From: Porphyromonadaceae bacterium UBA4262
Lineage (GTDB): Bacteria; Bacteroidota; Bacteroidia; Bacteroidales; Muribaculaceae
DNA length: 64,000 nt
Direction: 5' to 3'
Assembly (NCBI GenBank): GCA_002396085.1
Contig: DGWI01000037.1
Coordinates: 1 to 64,000 of the forward strand
Shown: positions 32,825-41,546 of the stretch, piece by piece
How positions within the stretch are numbered: the first letter of the stretch is position 1
Layout of the letters: each line of letters begins with the position of its first letter
The notes under the pieces: generated by a model
Databases searched by the model: none
What the model saw: the letters and a program-made list of their open reading frames with translations, nothing else
Told to the model about the DNA's origin: nothing
Made by a program: the position numbers and the translations under genes

Positions 32825-34168
32825 TTACTTGGCCTGAATAATCAGATATTCGAAGGGCTTGAGCGACAGTTTGTCGGCCAATTCCATGTCCGACCCATCG
32901 GCAGTGTTGACCGTGATGGCTTCCTTCCAATCTACGGGCAAAGCCACCTCGTGAGCCTCGTTGCGCACATTGACTGCAACCAGATATTTCCCCAGATCAT
33001 CCGACTTCTCAAAGAGCAGGATGTCCTTATCGGGCCAGGCTGTCATCTTGCCTTTGCGCAGGGCAGGACGCTCATTGTAGAGTTTGAGCAGGTGCTGATA
33101 CTCTTGATACAATGCAGCGTTTGCGCTCCAGTCGACGGGCACATACTTGAAGAAGTTGATGGGATTTTCATAGCCCACCTCTTGCGAGCCGTAGATGAGC
33201 GCGCCACCGTGCGGGAAGATGCTGGCCACGTAGGCGGCCATCGAGCCACGGACGTTGGTGAACTCCTTGACGGGTGTCACTTCGGTTGAGTGGTCGTGGT
33301 TGGTGGTGAAGCGCAACTTCACCTTGCCCTCGGGCAGTTGGGCGTACTCGGCCGAGTCGGCTGCAATCAGGTCCGAGGCAGGTTGGCCCTGGTTGAACAC
33401 CTTGACGAGCACATCCTTGTAGTCCCAACCATAGTTCATGTCAAATCCGCCGACTGTGAAATTGTCCACCTGCTTGCCCTCGGCCAGCATGACGATGCGG
33501 CGGCCGGCATCCTTGCGCAGTGTCTCGATGGCCTCTTTCCAGAAGTCGGCGGGCACACCATCGGCCACATCGCAGCGAAATCCGTCGATGCCGCAGTCCA
33601 CAATCCAGAAGCGCATCGCATCAATCATCGCCTTGCGCATCTCGGTGTTGTCATAGTTCAGGTCGGCCACATCATACCAGTCAAATCCCGCAGGCGAGAT
33701 GATAGTGTCGGTCTTCTCGTCGTGCGTGTACCAGTCGGGATGCTCCTTGACCCAGGGGTGATCCCATGCGGTGTGGTTGGCCACCCAGTCCAGGATGATG
33801 CCCATGCCGTGCTCATGACACACTTTCACCAGATTCTTGAACTCGTCGATGGTGCCAAACTCGGGGGCGATGGCCTTGTAGTCGCTGATGCAGTAGGGCG
33901 AATTCTTGCCCTTCTCGATGCCGATGGGGTAGATGGGCATCACCCAAATCATGTTCACGCCCAGCGCCTGAATCGAGTCGATGCGCGCCGCAACGGCATT
34001 GAGCGACTTCTCGGGGGCAAATACGCGAGGATTCACCTGATACATGGCAATGTCGGCAATGTCAGGCACCTCATAGTTGTTCTCGGTCTTGCTTTGGTTC
34101 TTCTGCGGGTCACACGAGGTCAGCAACACTGCCAACAACGCGACCAGCATCATCATTCGTTTCATCAT
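32825..34168 (-). CDS. GH13 alpha-amylase-family lipoprotein
   Basis: A 447-residue glycoside hydrolase with a lipobox (LLAVLLTSCDP). The GH13 motifs are in order: region I DWVANHTAWDHP, region II GIDGFRCDVADG (catalytic Asp), region III MLAEGK (acid/base Glu) and region IV FTTNHDHST (transition-state Asp). A C-terminal beta domain closes it. It should act on alpha-1,4-glucans at the cell surface or in the periplasm. It is not in a susC/susD locus here, so it is probably a stand-alone household amylase. Start at 34168 or the next Met. Confidence 0.93.
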   Translation of the reverse strand: MMKRMMMLVALLAVLLTSCDPQKNQSKTENNYEVPDIADIAMYQVNPRVFAPEKSLNAVAARIDSIQALGVNMIWVMPIYPIGIEKGKNSPYCISDYKAIAPEFGTIDEFKNLVKVCHEHGMGIILDWVANHTAWDHPWVKEHPDWYTHDEKTDTIISPAGFDWYDVADLNYDNTEMRKAMIDAMRFWIVDCGIDGFRCDVADGVPADFWKEAIETLRKDAGRRIVMLAEGKQVDNFTVGGFDMNYGWDYKDVLVKVFNQGQPASDLIAADSAEYAQLPEGKVKLRFTTNHDHSTEVTPVKEFTNVRGSMAAYVASIFPHGGALIYGSQEVGYENPINFFKYVPVDWSANAALYQEYQHLLKLYNERPALRKGKMTAWPDKDILLFEKSDDLGKYLVAVNVRNEAHEVALPVDWKEAITVNTADGSDMELADKLSLKPFEYLIIQAK

Positions 34169-34198
34169 TGGTTTTGTTGTTTATAGTTATACTTGTAA

Positions 34199-35050
34199 TT
34201 AATGCAAGTTCTTGTTGTGACGATTCAGATATGTCTCTCGGTCAGGGAAATCGTGACCGACCATATTGTGCGAAGCAATAATTTTAACGCTATCATTGAT
34301 GAAAATACCATCAGGGGTTAAGTATGTTAAGTCGTTTGGATTGTGATTGATGACAAATTGATACTCTGTTCGTCCATAGTGCCGTAATGTGAACCATGAT
34401 TGGTTGAAATGTTTATCGCCATTATTGATATCAATGGCCAAGATGTCTGCTGCATCCATCATTGATTGGATTGTCCTGAATTGTGGCGGCGTGATGCCAC
34501 TCAACGCAAATAAAGTGTCAACAGAACAACTTCTATCGGGGTCAAGAATATACGATTTACGTTGTTGGTAGATTATTTGTTGGACAGTAAGGTCATCTAG
34601 TGCACCTTTGGGTGTTTTGGTAATCTGAATAGCGCACGAATCTTTCATACTACATCTTGTGAATTCTATGATGTCATTGATGGCTTGGTGATGAGTGACA
34701 TAATACTGTTCCATTTCAGCAGCCGTGCAGGGCTTAGTTTGTGGCAAGGACAAGTAAAAAGTGAACCACAAAACGATATTTAGAATATGACCGGCTAGAA
34801 CAATTTTTTGCCTGTTTGTGCGGAATGGAATGGCACGAAAAAACGAAATGGCATACACAAGCGCAATGGGAATGCTGATGAAAAATACCCAAAACAGCAC
34901 AATCAAAAACGTCCCCCAGTCGTCAATGTAGCATGCCCTGTCATATAGGCAATCATATTCGCTACAATAATGGTACACAATGAGCAGTGTAACGCCAAAT
35001 ATGACAATGTATTCAATCGTTCGGTAGCAACTTGCAAGAATTCGTTTCAT
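34199..35050 (-). CDS. Membrane protein of unknown function, AT-rich
   Basis: A 283-residue protein (start at 35050, MKRILASCYRT; a longer frame to 35083 is less likely). Three hydrophobic segments lie in the first 120 residues (YIVIFGVTLLIVYHY, FLIVLFWVFFISIPIALVYAI, ILNIVLWFTFYLSL). A soluble, probably extracytoplasmic domain with five cysteines follows. I recognise no family. Base composition is visibly lower in G+C than both neighbours, which fits recent acquisition or relaxed constraint. It lies 30 nt upstream of the amylase in the same orientation. Confidence 0.7.
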   Translation of the reverse strand: MKRILASCYRTIEYIVIFGVTLLIVYHYCSEYDCLYDRACYIDDWGTFLIVLFWVFFISIPIALVYAISFFRAIPFRTNRQKIVLAGHILNIVLWFTFYLSLPQTKPCTAAEMEQYYVTHHQAINDIIEFTRCSMKDSCAIQITKTPKGALDDLTVQQIIYQQRKSYILDPDRSCSVDTLFALSGITPPQFRTIQSMMDAADILAIDINNGDKHFNQSWFTLRHYGRTEYQFVINHNPNDLTYLTPDGIFINDSVKIIASHNMVGHDFPDRETYLNRHNKNLH

Positions 35051-35101
35051 GTGATTTGCATTAATTAGATTGGGACACATCAACTGTGCCCCAATCTGTA
35101 T

Positions 35102-35995
35102 TTACTCATTCTTCATCGTTACCAAGTAGGCACCGACCAGCACAATGATCAGGGCCACCGGCTTGTCCCAGGTGAGCACATCCTGCCCGATGGTGATGGC
35201 AATCAGGGCAGTCACAATGGGTTGCAAGTTGGTGTAGGTGCTCACCGTTGTGGCATCCAGTCGCTTCATGGCGTAGGGGATGGCAAAGTAGCCCAGCACA
35301 GTGGCGCAAATCACGATGAATGCCATGGCAATCACGCCGCTCCACTGCCATGCCGGCGAGTAGAGAGTCTGCTGGTCAAACTCGCCCCAAGTCATGGGCA
35401 ACATCACCAGGGCCGAGGCCAGAAACACCCACTTCATCTGGGTGACAGGGCTGTAGCGGGCCGACACATTGCGGGTGATGAGCAGGTAGATGACCCATGT
35501 GATCAGGCTGAGGAAGCCCAGACCGATGCCCAGCAGGTCGTTCTTGCCCTGCGACTCACCCAGGCCCGTGTGCAGCACAATGATCAGGGCACCGATGATG
35601 GCCAGCACCACGCCCACAATCTTCATGCCCGTGATGCGCTCTTTTAGGAAGAGAGCGGCCCCAAGCATGGTGGCTACTGGAACCAGTGTGGCAAGGATGG
35701 CATAGTAGGTTGGAGTCGTGTAGACGAGCGACCAAGCGGTGAACAGTTGCGACACAACGATGCCAATCAGACCGCCAACCACAATCGTGATCCAGTCGCG
35801 CAATGTCATCTGCTCCTTGGGCAAGAAGCACTGGATAATCCAGAAGATGAGCGCAGCACCGGCGCAGCGTGTGAGCATATAACCGTTGGGCGTGACCCAC
35901 TTGCTGAGCAAGATGGCGGTCACCGGAACGCCCACACCAAAGATTACATTGGCCAGCAGCACCGCTAGGTGGCCCTTGAATGCTTCACTTTTCAT
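35102..35995 (-). CDS. EamA/DMT-superfamily transporter
   Basis: A 297-residue protein with ten predicted membrane helices in two EamA halves (AVLLANVIFGVGVPVTAILLS ...; LGFLSLITWVIYLLITRNV ...). The second half ends with QPIVTALIAITIGQDVLTW and IIVLVGAYLV, the drug/metabolite transporter pattern. The substrate is unknown; families of this kind export amino acids and metabolites. The DUF3332 gene ends 12 nt upstream of its start in the same direction. Confidence 0.9.
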   Translation of the reverse strand: MKSEAFKGHLAVLLANVIFGVGVPVTAILLSKWVTPNGYMLTRCAGAALIFWIIQCFLPKEQMTLRDWITIVVGGLIGIVVSQLFTAWSLVYTTPTYYAILATLVPVATMLGAALFLKERITGMKIVGVVLAIIGALIIVLHTGLGESQGKNDLLGIGLGFLSLITWVIYLLITRNVSARYSPVTQMKWVFLASALVMLPMTWGEFDQQTLYSPAWQWSGVIAMAFIVICATVLGYFAIPYAMKRLDATTVSTYTNLQPIVTALIAITIGQDVLTWDKPVALIIVLVGAYLVTMKNE

Positions 35996-36007
35996 GACTG
36001 TGAAGAA

Positions 36008-36556
36008 TTAACGTGCGGCGTAGAAATTGTTGGCACCTACCATCTCCTCATAGGCGAAGACACCTTGTTGGCTCAGTTCCACCGTCTGGAAACTGCCGTC
36101 AGGAGTGATCATCTTGACGTGTGTGTCATCGACAAATGTCATGAACTTCTGCTCGATGCCATCCTTCTCGATCGACCACGAGCGGTCGGCTGCATCAAAG
36201 TTGAAGCGGAACTGGCTCTTGTCGCTCAGGTTGGTGATAGTGTAGCCAGTCTCGTCGCTTTGAACCAAGTACTTAGCGTCCTTTCCGTCCACGACCTTGG
36301 TCTCGGCTACAATGGGATTCTCACCCGACCAGAATTCGATTGAATTGATGACCAATAGATCTGCCACGAAGGTCATGGGATAAACGGGCAAAATCCAGAA
36401 TGCAACGAACACCAGTTCGTTCACAAACTTATCACCGACCTGGCGGTTCCAGTTCATCACCTTGTTGCTCAAGGCGAAACTGCCCAGACACGATTGCAGC
36501 ATCATTGAGGTGCCGAGTGTCAGCACTACGGCCATTGTTAAATAAGTCTTTCTCAT
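36008..36556 (-). CDS. DUF3332 family lipoprotein
   Basis: A 182-residue protein with a signal sequence ending MMLQSCLGS (lipobox Cys), then SFALSNKVMNWNRQVGDKFVNELVFVAFWILPVYPM, the hallmark of DUF3332, with an internal hydrophobic helix. The C-terminal half is beta-rich. No function is established. It lies 19 nt after mltF in the same direction. Confidence 0.87.
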   Translation of the reverse strand: MRKTYLTMAVVLTLGTSMMLQSCLGSFALSNKVMNWNRQVGDKFVNELVFVAFWILPVYPMTFVADLLVINSIEFWSGENPIVAETKVVDGKDAKYLVQSDETGYTITNLSDKSQFRFNFDAADRSWSIEKDGIEQKFMTFVDDTHVKMITPDGSFQTVELSQQGVFAYEEMVGANNFYAAR

Positions 36557-36575
36557 TGTCTTTTGTTTTTATGGG

Positions 36576-38072
36576 TTATAAATTAGTTTCTTTGTCGGGT
36601 GGTGTTGCAGGAGTAACGGTTTCCTGATCAACTTCGTTGCTTGTTATGTCTTCCGATTTCTTTTCTTTTTTCTTGTCTAGGTTCTTGTCTGGAAACTTGT
36701 TCTGGTAGTACATATATTGCTGCTCGATTTGGGCAACATATGCAACGGTTTGCTTACCTCGAAAGTAGCCAAAACGACACACGGGGTCATTGTAGTATTG
36801 TGGATATTGTTTCCACAAGATTGTCTCTTCAACGTTACCATCCCACACTTCGGGTTCTTTCTCATATTTTCGTGCCAACTGAATTGCGTCAAGCACATGA
36901 CCCGCACCAGCATTATAACTGGCTAGGATAAACTTGATGCGCTCGGTCGTGTCGGCAATTAGTGGCTCAAACAACTTCTGTAAGTCACGGATGCAAGCAA
37001 CTGCAGCACGCACGTTAAGTTCTGGGTCTGTGATTTGGTCCATTCCCAGGCCATAGGCTGTAGCAGTGCTGGGCATCAACTGCATGATGCCACGGGCACC
37101 GGCCCATGACACAACGGTGCGGTCAAATGCCGACTCAGTGTAACTCACGGCAGCCAGAAGACGCCAGTCCCAATTAATCTCACGGCTATAGACCCTGAAC
37201 AGACTATCGTAGGGTGAAATGCAACCTGGAGGCGTGTCTGGATGAATGTTCAAGGTGTCATGTGGCAAGGCGCTGCGGCTGATCTCAAAGTAACGACGCA
37301 GTGCATTTTTTGAGTAGGCTCGGGCATTGCGCGAATGCGCCCAAGCATCAATGCTGTCGGCGAGCCATTGGTTGTGGTGGCTCACTGCCCATGATGAACG
37401 TTGGGCAAAACTGATTTGTAAACTGATGTCGATGTTATCATAATAGGTGTGGTTGAGCATGGCAATGTCGCTGTCTACCACAGTGAGGGGCAACTTCTTG
37501 TTGCTCACCATTTCAACCAGATCCTCGGGCATGAGCGTGTCGCCCTCGACATAGCGGATGCGGATGCCACCACCCGTCTCGTTGTTCAGGTTACGCAGTC
37601 TGGACTCATATTTCGAGCCACGTTCAACCCAGATGTCCTTGCCAACGAGTTGGGTGACATCGGTAATGAGCGAGTCGCCACTGGGCTGAACCAGTACCTG
37701 ATAGGTCTCATTCACTGCTCCGCAGTGCAGCGCATGAGCCTTATACTCGGCGGTCATCGGTATCTCGTAGGCCAGCAACTGAACACTGTCGCGCTCAAGC
37801 ATCTCAATGAGTGCGCTCATGTTGGGTGCCACCTTGAACTGAAGACTGATGCCCTTGGTGCGAGCAAAGTCGCAGATGCGGTCATAGTCGTATCCCAGCG
37901 TGTCGCCACGCAGGATAAAGAAACTAGTGGGACTGTACAACGTGCCCACAGTCAGCGTCTTGGGCAATGGATGTTGCTCATGGCTCGAACTGCAAGCGCT
38001 CAGCAGCCCCAGCATTACTAGCACCCCCAGGATACCTAGTTTTCCCGGTATTTTAGTACTCAAATGTCCCAT
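36576..38072 (-). CDS. mltF: MltF-type membrane-bound lytic murein transglycosylase
   Basis: A 498-residue lipoprotein (GVLVMLGLLSACSSS). The N-terminal half is a periplasmic solute-binding module (SBP_bac_3: TVGTLYSPTSFFILRGDTLGYDYD...). The C-terminal half is an SLT lysozyme-like domain: AAVSYTESAFDRTVVSWAGARGIMQLMPSTA, containing the catalytic Glu in SYTES, and YNAGAGHVLDA. This two-domain layout is MltF. It cleaves peptidoglycan glycan strands. A Lys/Glu-rich tail follows. Its start overlaps the end of purM by 20 nt, an unusual coupling. Confidence 0.93.
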   Translation of the reverse strand: MGHLSTKIPGKLGILGVLVMLGLLSACSSSHEQHPLPKTLTVGTLYSPTSFFILRGDTLGYDYDRICDFARTKGISLQFKVAPNMSALIEMLERDSVQLLAYEIPMTAEYKAHALHCGAVNETYQVLVQPSGDSLITDVTQLVGKDIWVERGSKYESRLRNLNNETGGGIRIRYVEGDTLMPEDLVEMVSNKKLPLTVVDSDIAMLNHTYYDNIDISLQISFAQRSSWAVSHHNQWLADSIDAWAHSRNARAYSKNALRRYFEISRSALPHDTLNIHPDTPPGCISPYDSLFRVYSREINWDWRLLAAVSYTESAFDRTVVSWAGARGIMQLMPSTATAYGLGMDQITDPELNVRAAVACIRDLQKLFEPLIADTTERIKFILASYNAGAGHVLDAIQLARKYEKEPEVWDGNVEETILWKQYPQYYNDPVCRFGYFRGKQTVAYVAQIEQQYMYYQNKFPDKNLDKKKEKKSEDITSNEVDQETVTPATPPDKETNL

Positions 38073-39219
38073 GCTCGGTGATGATGGTCAAGCGGTTGCT
38101 GGGAGCATCCTCAACATGACCAATGACTTGTGCCTCTATGCCGAACGAACGCGAAATGTCGATAATGGCTTGAGCATCGTCAGGCTGCACATAGACCTCC
38201 ATGCGATGTCCCATGTTGAACACCTGGTACATCTCACGCCAGTCGGTACCGCTCTGCTCTTGAATCAGGCGGAACAGAGGCGGGATGGGCAACATATTGT
38301 CCTTAATGACATGCTTGTTTTCGACAAAGTGCAGCACCTTGGTCTGGGCACCGCCTGTACAGTGAACCATTCCGTGAATGCGAGGACGCAACTCGTCGAG
38401 CACACGCTTGATGACAGGAGCATAGGTGCGGGTGGGCGACAGAACAAGTCGGCCGGCATCGACAGGAGCACCGTCCACCGCATCAAGCAGTTGCTTGCCG
38501 CCCGAGTAAACCAGGTCGGCTGGCACAGCGGCATCATAGCTCTCGGGATATTTGGCGGCAAGATAATGCGCAAACACATCGTGGCGAGCCGAGGTCAACC
38601 CGTTACTCCCCATGCCACCGTTGTACTGTTTCTCGTAGGTTGCTTGTCCACTTGATGACAGGCCCACAATCACGTCGCCACTAGCGATGTGGGCATTGTC
38701 TATGACATCTGCACGACGCATGCGGCATGTGACTGTACTGTCAACGATGATGGTTCGCACCAGGTCGCCTACATCGGCAGTCTCACCACCGGTCGAGACG
38801 ATGTCCACACCCATCTCGCGCAACTCTGCCAGGAACTCCTCGGTGCCACCGATGATAGCGGCAATCACCTCGCCCGGTATCAGATTCTTGTTGCGCCCGA
38901 TGGTCGACGAGAGCAGGATGCCGTTAGTTGCACCCACACATAGCAGGTCGTCGGTGTTCATCACGATGGCGTCTTGCGCAATGCCACGCCACACACTCAG
39001 GTCGCCCGTTTCACGCCAGTACATGTAGGCAAGCGAGGACTTGGTTCCTGCACCGTCGGCATGCATGATGTTACAATACTCCGGGTCACCACCCAACAGG
39101 TCTGGGATGATTTTACAGAAGGCTTTAGGATAGAGGCCTTTGTCAATGTTACGGATAGCGTTGTGCACATCGTCTTTCGAGGCCGACACGCCACGCAGGT
39201 CATATCTTTGGTTGGACAT
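38053..39219 (-). CDS. purM: Phosphoribosylformylglycinamidine cyclo-ligase (AIR synthase)
   Basis: A 388-residue purine-pathway enzyme closing FGAM to AIR with ATP. Motifs: DGAGTKSSLAYMYWRETGD, QDAIVMNTDDLLCVGA, STGGETADVGDLVRTI and GLSSSGQATYEKQYNGGMGSNGLTSAR. It is longer and more divergent than E. coli PurM, as in other Bacteroidota. Overlap with mltF gives a mixed transcript. cdsA ends 30 nt upstream of the purM start in the same direction. Confidence 0.92.
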   Translation of the reverse strand: MSNQRYDLRGVSASKDDVHNAIRNIDKGLYPKAFCKIIPDLLGGDPEYCNIMHADGAGTKSSLAYMYWRETGDLSVWRGIAQDAIVMNTDDLLCVGATNGILLSSTIGRNKNLIPGEVIAAIIGGTEEFLAELREMGVDIVSTGGETADVGDLVRTIIVDSTVTCRMRRADVIDNAHIASGDVIVGLSSSGQATYEKQYNGGMGSNGLTSARHDVFAHYLAAKYPESYDAAVPADLVYSGGKQLLDAVDGAPVDAGRLVLSPTRTYAPVIKRVLDELRPRIHGMVHCTGGAQTKVLHFVENKHVIKDNMLPIPPLFRLIQEQSGTDWREMYQVFNMGHRMEVYVQPDDAQAIIDISRSFGIEAQVIGHVEDAPSNRLTIITEHGTFEY

Positions 39220-39249
39220 GTTATTTTGAATTACAAGTTTATGAATGGT

Positions 39250-40089
39250 TTAGTTGTAGATGACAAGTATCAAGTAGAGCACCACTGCAGGCGACACGAG
39301 CAACAGACTGTCGATGCGGTCTAGAATGCCACCGTGACCGGGAATGAGATGCCCTGAGTCTTTGACACCCTCGGTGCGCTTGAGCAGCGACTCGGTCAGG
39401 TCGCCATAAGTGGCTGCGATTGACACGACAACGCTCAAGCCGATCCAGACACCCAGTTCTGGCACTTGAAAGAACTCGTTGAACCACTTGTCGGTGGCCA
39501 GTGCTGTGAGGACACAAGCCAAGAGTCCACCGAAGAATCCTTCCCATGACTTCTTGGGCGAGATGCGCTCCCACAATTTGTGGCGGCCCATCGAGACACC
39601 TGCACAGAAGGCACCCGTGTCATTCACCCAGATAAAGATGAACACGGCCAGTAACAACTTGGGTGTGCTCATGGCAATGATGCAGTTCATGAGTGATAGC
39701 GGAAGTGCAACATATAGCATCGAGAAAAAAGAGCGTTCCAGTGTGCTGACGGCATTCAGGCGAGGACGGTACAGTTGAGTGATGCAGCGAGCCAACAGAT
39801 AGGTGCATGGCACAAACAGCCAGATGGCATGCGAACTGCTACCGTTCATGCCCAGGTAGAAAGTGACAAACATACCCACTGCACCAGCCATGTCAATCAG
39901 AGCAACAAGCCATGACTCATTCTCGGGGTCACGCGACATGTCATACAATTCCTTGACACCTAGCACTGTAATTAACGAGAACAATACCAGATAGGTGATG
40001 GGTGAATTGTCTAGCAATATGATCGATGCGACAATTAGTGCCACATAGACAGCCCCTGAGATAGCCCGAATGACGATATTTTTAACCAT
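39250..40089 (-). CDS. cdsA: Phosphatidate cytidylyltransferase
   Basis: A 279-residue membrane enzyme making CDP-diacylglycerol from phosphatidate and CTP. The start at 40089 (MVKNIVIRAISGAV) is chosen because a TACTTTTG box ends 20 nt upstream; a longer frame to 40164 crosses it. Multiple helices precede the CDP-alcohol signature KRTEGVKDSGHLIPGHGGILDRIDSLL. WVNDTGAFCAGVSMGRHKLWERISPKKSWEG is also characteristic. First gene of a cdsA-purM-mltF-DUF3332 run. Confidence 0.95.
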   Translation of the reverse strand: MVKNIVIRAISGAVYVALIVASIILLDNSPITYLVLFSLITVLGVKELYDMSRDPENESWLVALIDMAGAVGMFVTFYLGMNGSSSHAIWLFVPCTYLLARCITQLYRPRLNAVSTLERSFFSMLYVALPLSLMNCIIAMSTPKLLLAVFIFIWVNDTGAFCAGVSMGRHKLWERISPKKSWEGFFGGLLACVLTALATDKWFNEFFQVPELGVWIGLSVVVSIAATYGDLTESLLKRTEGVKDSGHLIPGHGGILDRIDSLLLVSPAVVLYLILVIYN

Positions 40090-40109
40090 GATTTCTTCTG
40101 TTTTGACTA

Positions 40110-40117
40110 CAAAAGTA
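40110..40117 (-). promoter_or_regulatory. -7 box for cdsA
   Basis: Minus-strand TACTTTTG (plus-strand CAAAAGTA), consensus match, 20 nt before the chosen ATG. Confidence 0.65.
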
Positions 40118-40216
40118 CTATTTAAAATTCGCTTGAACAAATTTATCAGTGAAATTAGTTGCACTTGATATAATATTGTTCGCTAATGTTCGTTATATGT
40201 ATGTATAATTTTTAAA

Positions 40217-40224
40217 TATGTTTG
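40217..40224 (+). promoter_or_regulatory. -7 box of the 55-residue mini-gene
   Basis: TATGTTTG fits TAnnTTTG and ends only 3 nt before the ATG at 40228. Either transcription starts at or inside the start codon (leaderless), or an upstream TAATATTG near 40171 is used. Confidence 0.45.
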
Positions 40225-40227
40225 CCT

Positions 40228-40395
40228 ATGCATAAAACCTCTACTTCTTTCACTAGGGAGCAGAGATGTGGTGAGCAGAAGGTGGCAACAGTCAAGCCCA
40301 AGAAAGTAACGGTTGACCTAATTAAGCAATTTGCAAGGGTTTACGCTTTTAGCAGCATGATGCCTGCAGGACTGGGTGCTTTTATTGCCAACTGA
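40228..40395 (+). CDS. 55-residue small protein, conserved-looking, function unknown
   Basis: Product begins MHKTSTSFTREQRC, has a basic middle VATVKPKKVTVDLIKQFARVY, and ends PAGLGAFIAN. The sequence is codon-rich and ordered, not random: a Lys-rich patch, an amphipathic helix (LIKQFARVYAF) and a small-residue C-terminus. It sits alone between convergent/divergent genes with a -7-like box just upstream and its own strong terminator at 40437, marking a self-contained gene. The pattern resembles short Bacteroidales hypotheticals. I know of no assigned role. It is easily missed by length cut-offs. Confidence 0.7.
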   Translation: MHKTSTSFTREQRCGEQKVATVKPKKVTVDLIKQFARVYAFSSMMPAGLGAFIAN

Positions 40396-40436
40396 ACACA
40401 CATCTTCACTTACTCTCTCAAACATTAACCAAAATT

Positions 40437-40476
40437 AAGGCTGCCCCGCAAGGCAGCCTTTGTTGTTCGTTAATTT
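40437..40476 (+). terminator. Terminator of the mini-gene
   Basis: AAGGCTGCC (40437-40445) and GGCAGCCTT (40452-40460) form a 9-bp stem with a 6-nt loop, followed by TGTTGTTCGTTAATTT. Confidence 0.88.
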
Positions 40477-40525
40477 CTAGTGCTCTCTTTTGTGAGATTT
40501 GCTCACGAGAATCAGCAACCTTCAA

Positions 40526-41407
40526 TCAAGAAAGCAGACGCTCGAGAACTGTGCCTACCAGGTCGTTGACTGCGCCTTTATAATTGGTATTAGCCTCAGT
40601 GGCGACTCGGTTGGCAATAATCGAGCAGATGGTCATTGCGCGATGCCCCAGAATTTTGGCCAAACCTTGTAGTGCGGCGCTCTCCATCTCATAGTTGGTG
40701 ATGTGGCCACCTGCATATTCAAACGCCTCGATGCGATGATTTAGTTCGGGTTCAGCAAGGCGCGCACGTACTTCACGACCCTGTGGACCATAGAATCCTA
40801 CGGCACTGATGGTGTAGCCACGCACCATGTCATCACGGCCTATGCGCTCCACTAGCCACGGGTCTGCGTCCACCACATAGGGTTTGGCAAACAATGGATT
40901 CCACTTGACGAATTCGCAGAATGCCTTTTCAAAGTCTAAGTCGCACACGCGGTTGCGGTCGGCATAGTAGTTGAGCACGCCATCAAATCCCAGAGCTTTG
41001 GCTGCAATAACAGGAGTGCCCACAGGAACATAGGTTTGAAGACCTCCTGATGTGCCGATGCGCACGATGTTCAGTGTGCGGTGCTCGTTCTTGGGAAGTC
41101 GGGTTTTGAAGTCAACATTGGCCAGTGCATCAAGTTCGGTCATCACGATGTCGATGTTGTCACCACCAATGCCATGCGACAAAGCCATCACAGGCTTGCC
41201 ATTGAATGTGCCACCTATCGTGTGGAACTCGCGACTCGATATTTCAAAGTCCTGTGTGTCAAAGTATTTGGCTATCATTGTCACTCGTCCAGGATCACCA
41301 CACACGATGATGTTGTCACACAACTGTTCGGGTGTCACATGAATGTGAAATGCCGAGCCATCATCATTGATAATCAACTCGCTGTCAGGGATATATTTCT
41401 TTTCCAT
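40526..41407 (-). CDS. Nucleoside phosphorylase (uridine phosphorylase-like)
   Basis: A 293-residue enzyme of the PNP/UDP family that cleaves nucleosides with phosphate. The start at 41407 gives MEKKYIPDSELIIND; a -7 box 32 nt upstream supports it. Motifs: IIVCGDPGRVTMIAKYFD (phosphate site), SHGIGGDNIDIVMTELDAL, VRIGTSGGLQ (phosphate/ribose loop), and NYEMESAALQGLAKILGHRAMTICSI (ribose-binding MES). Length and loop pattern favour uridine over purine phosphorylase, but specificity is not certain. Confidence 0.9.
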   Translation of the reverse strand: MEKKYIPDSELIINDDGSAFHIHVTPEQLCDNIIVCGDPGRVTMIAKYFDTQDFEISSREFHTIGGTFNGKPVMALSHGIGGDNIDIVMTELDALANVDFKTRLPKNEHRTLNIVRIGTSGGLQTYVPVGTPVIAAKALGFDGVLNYYADRNRVCDLDFEKAFCEFVKWNPLFAKPYVVDADPWLVERIGRDDMVRGYTISAVGFYGPQGREVRARLAEPELNHRIEAFEYAGGHITNYEMESAALQGLAKILGHRAMTICSIIANRVATEANTNYKGAVNDLVGTVLERLLS

Positions 41408-41439
41408 ATTTCTGTATTTTTTTCGATAAATAGAAAAAA

Positions 41440-41447
41440 CAAAATTA
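41440..41447 (-). promoter_or_regulatory. -7 box for the nucleoside phosphorylase
   Basis: Minus-strand TAATTTTG (plus-strand CAAAATTA), consensus match 32 nt before the ATG. Confidence 0.65.
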
Positions 41448-41546
41448 CACAATTTCTTTGAAATCTGCAACCCTTCGATGATTTTTTTTGATAAAATCCA
41501 TAAAACTTGATCTCATTCTCCGCAACAAGGTTGCGAGCACATTAGT

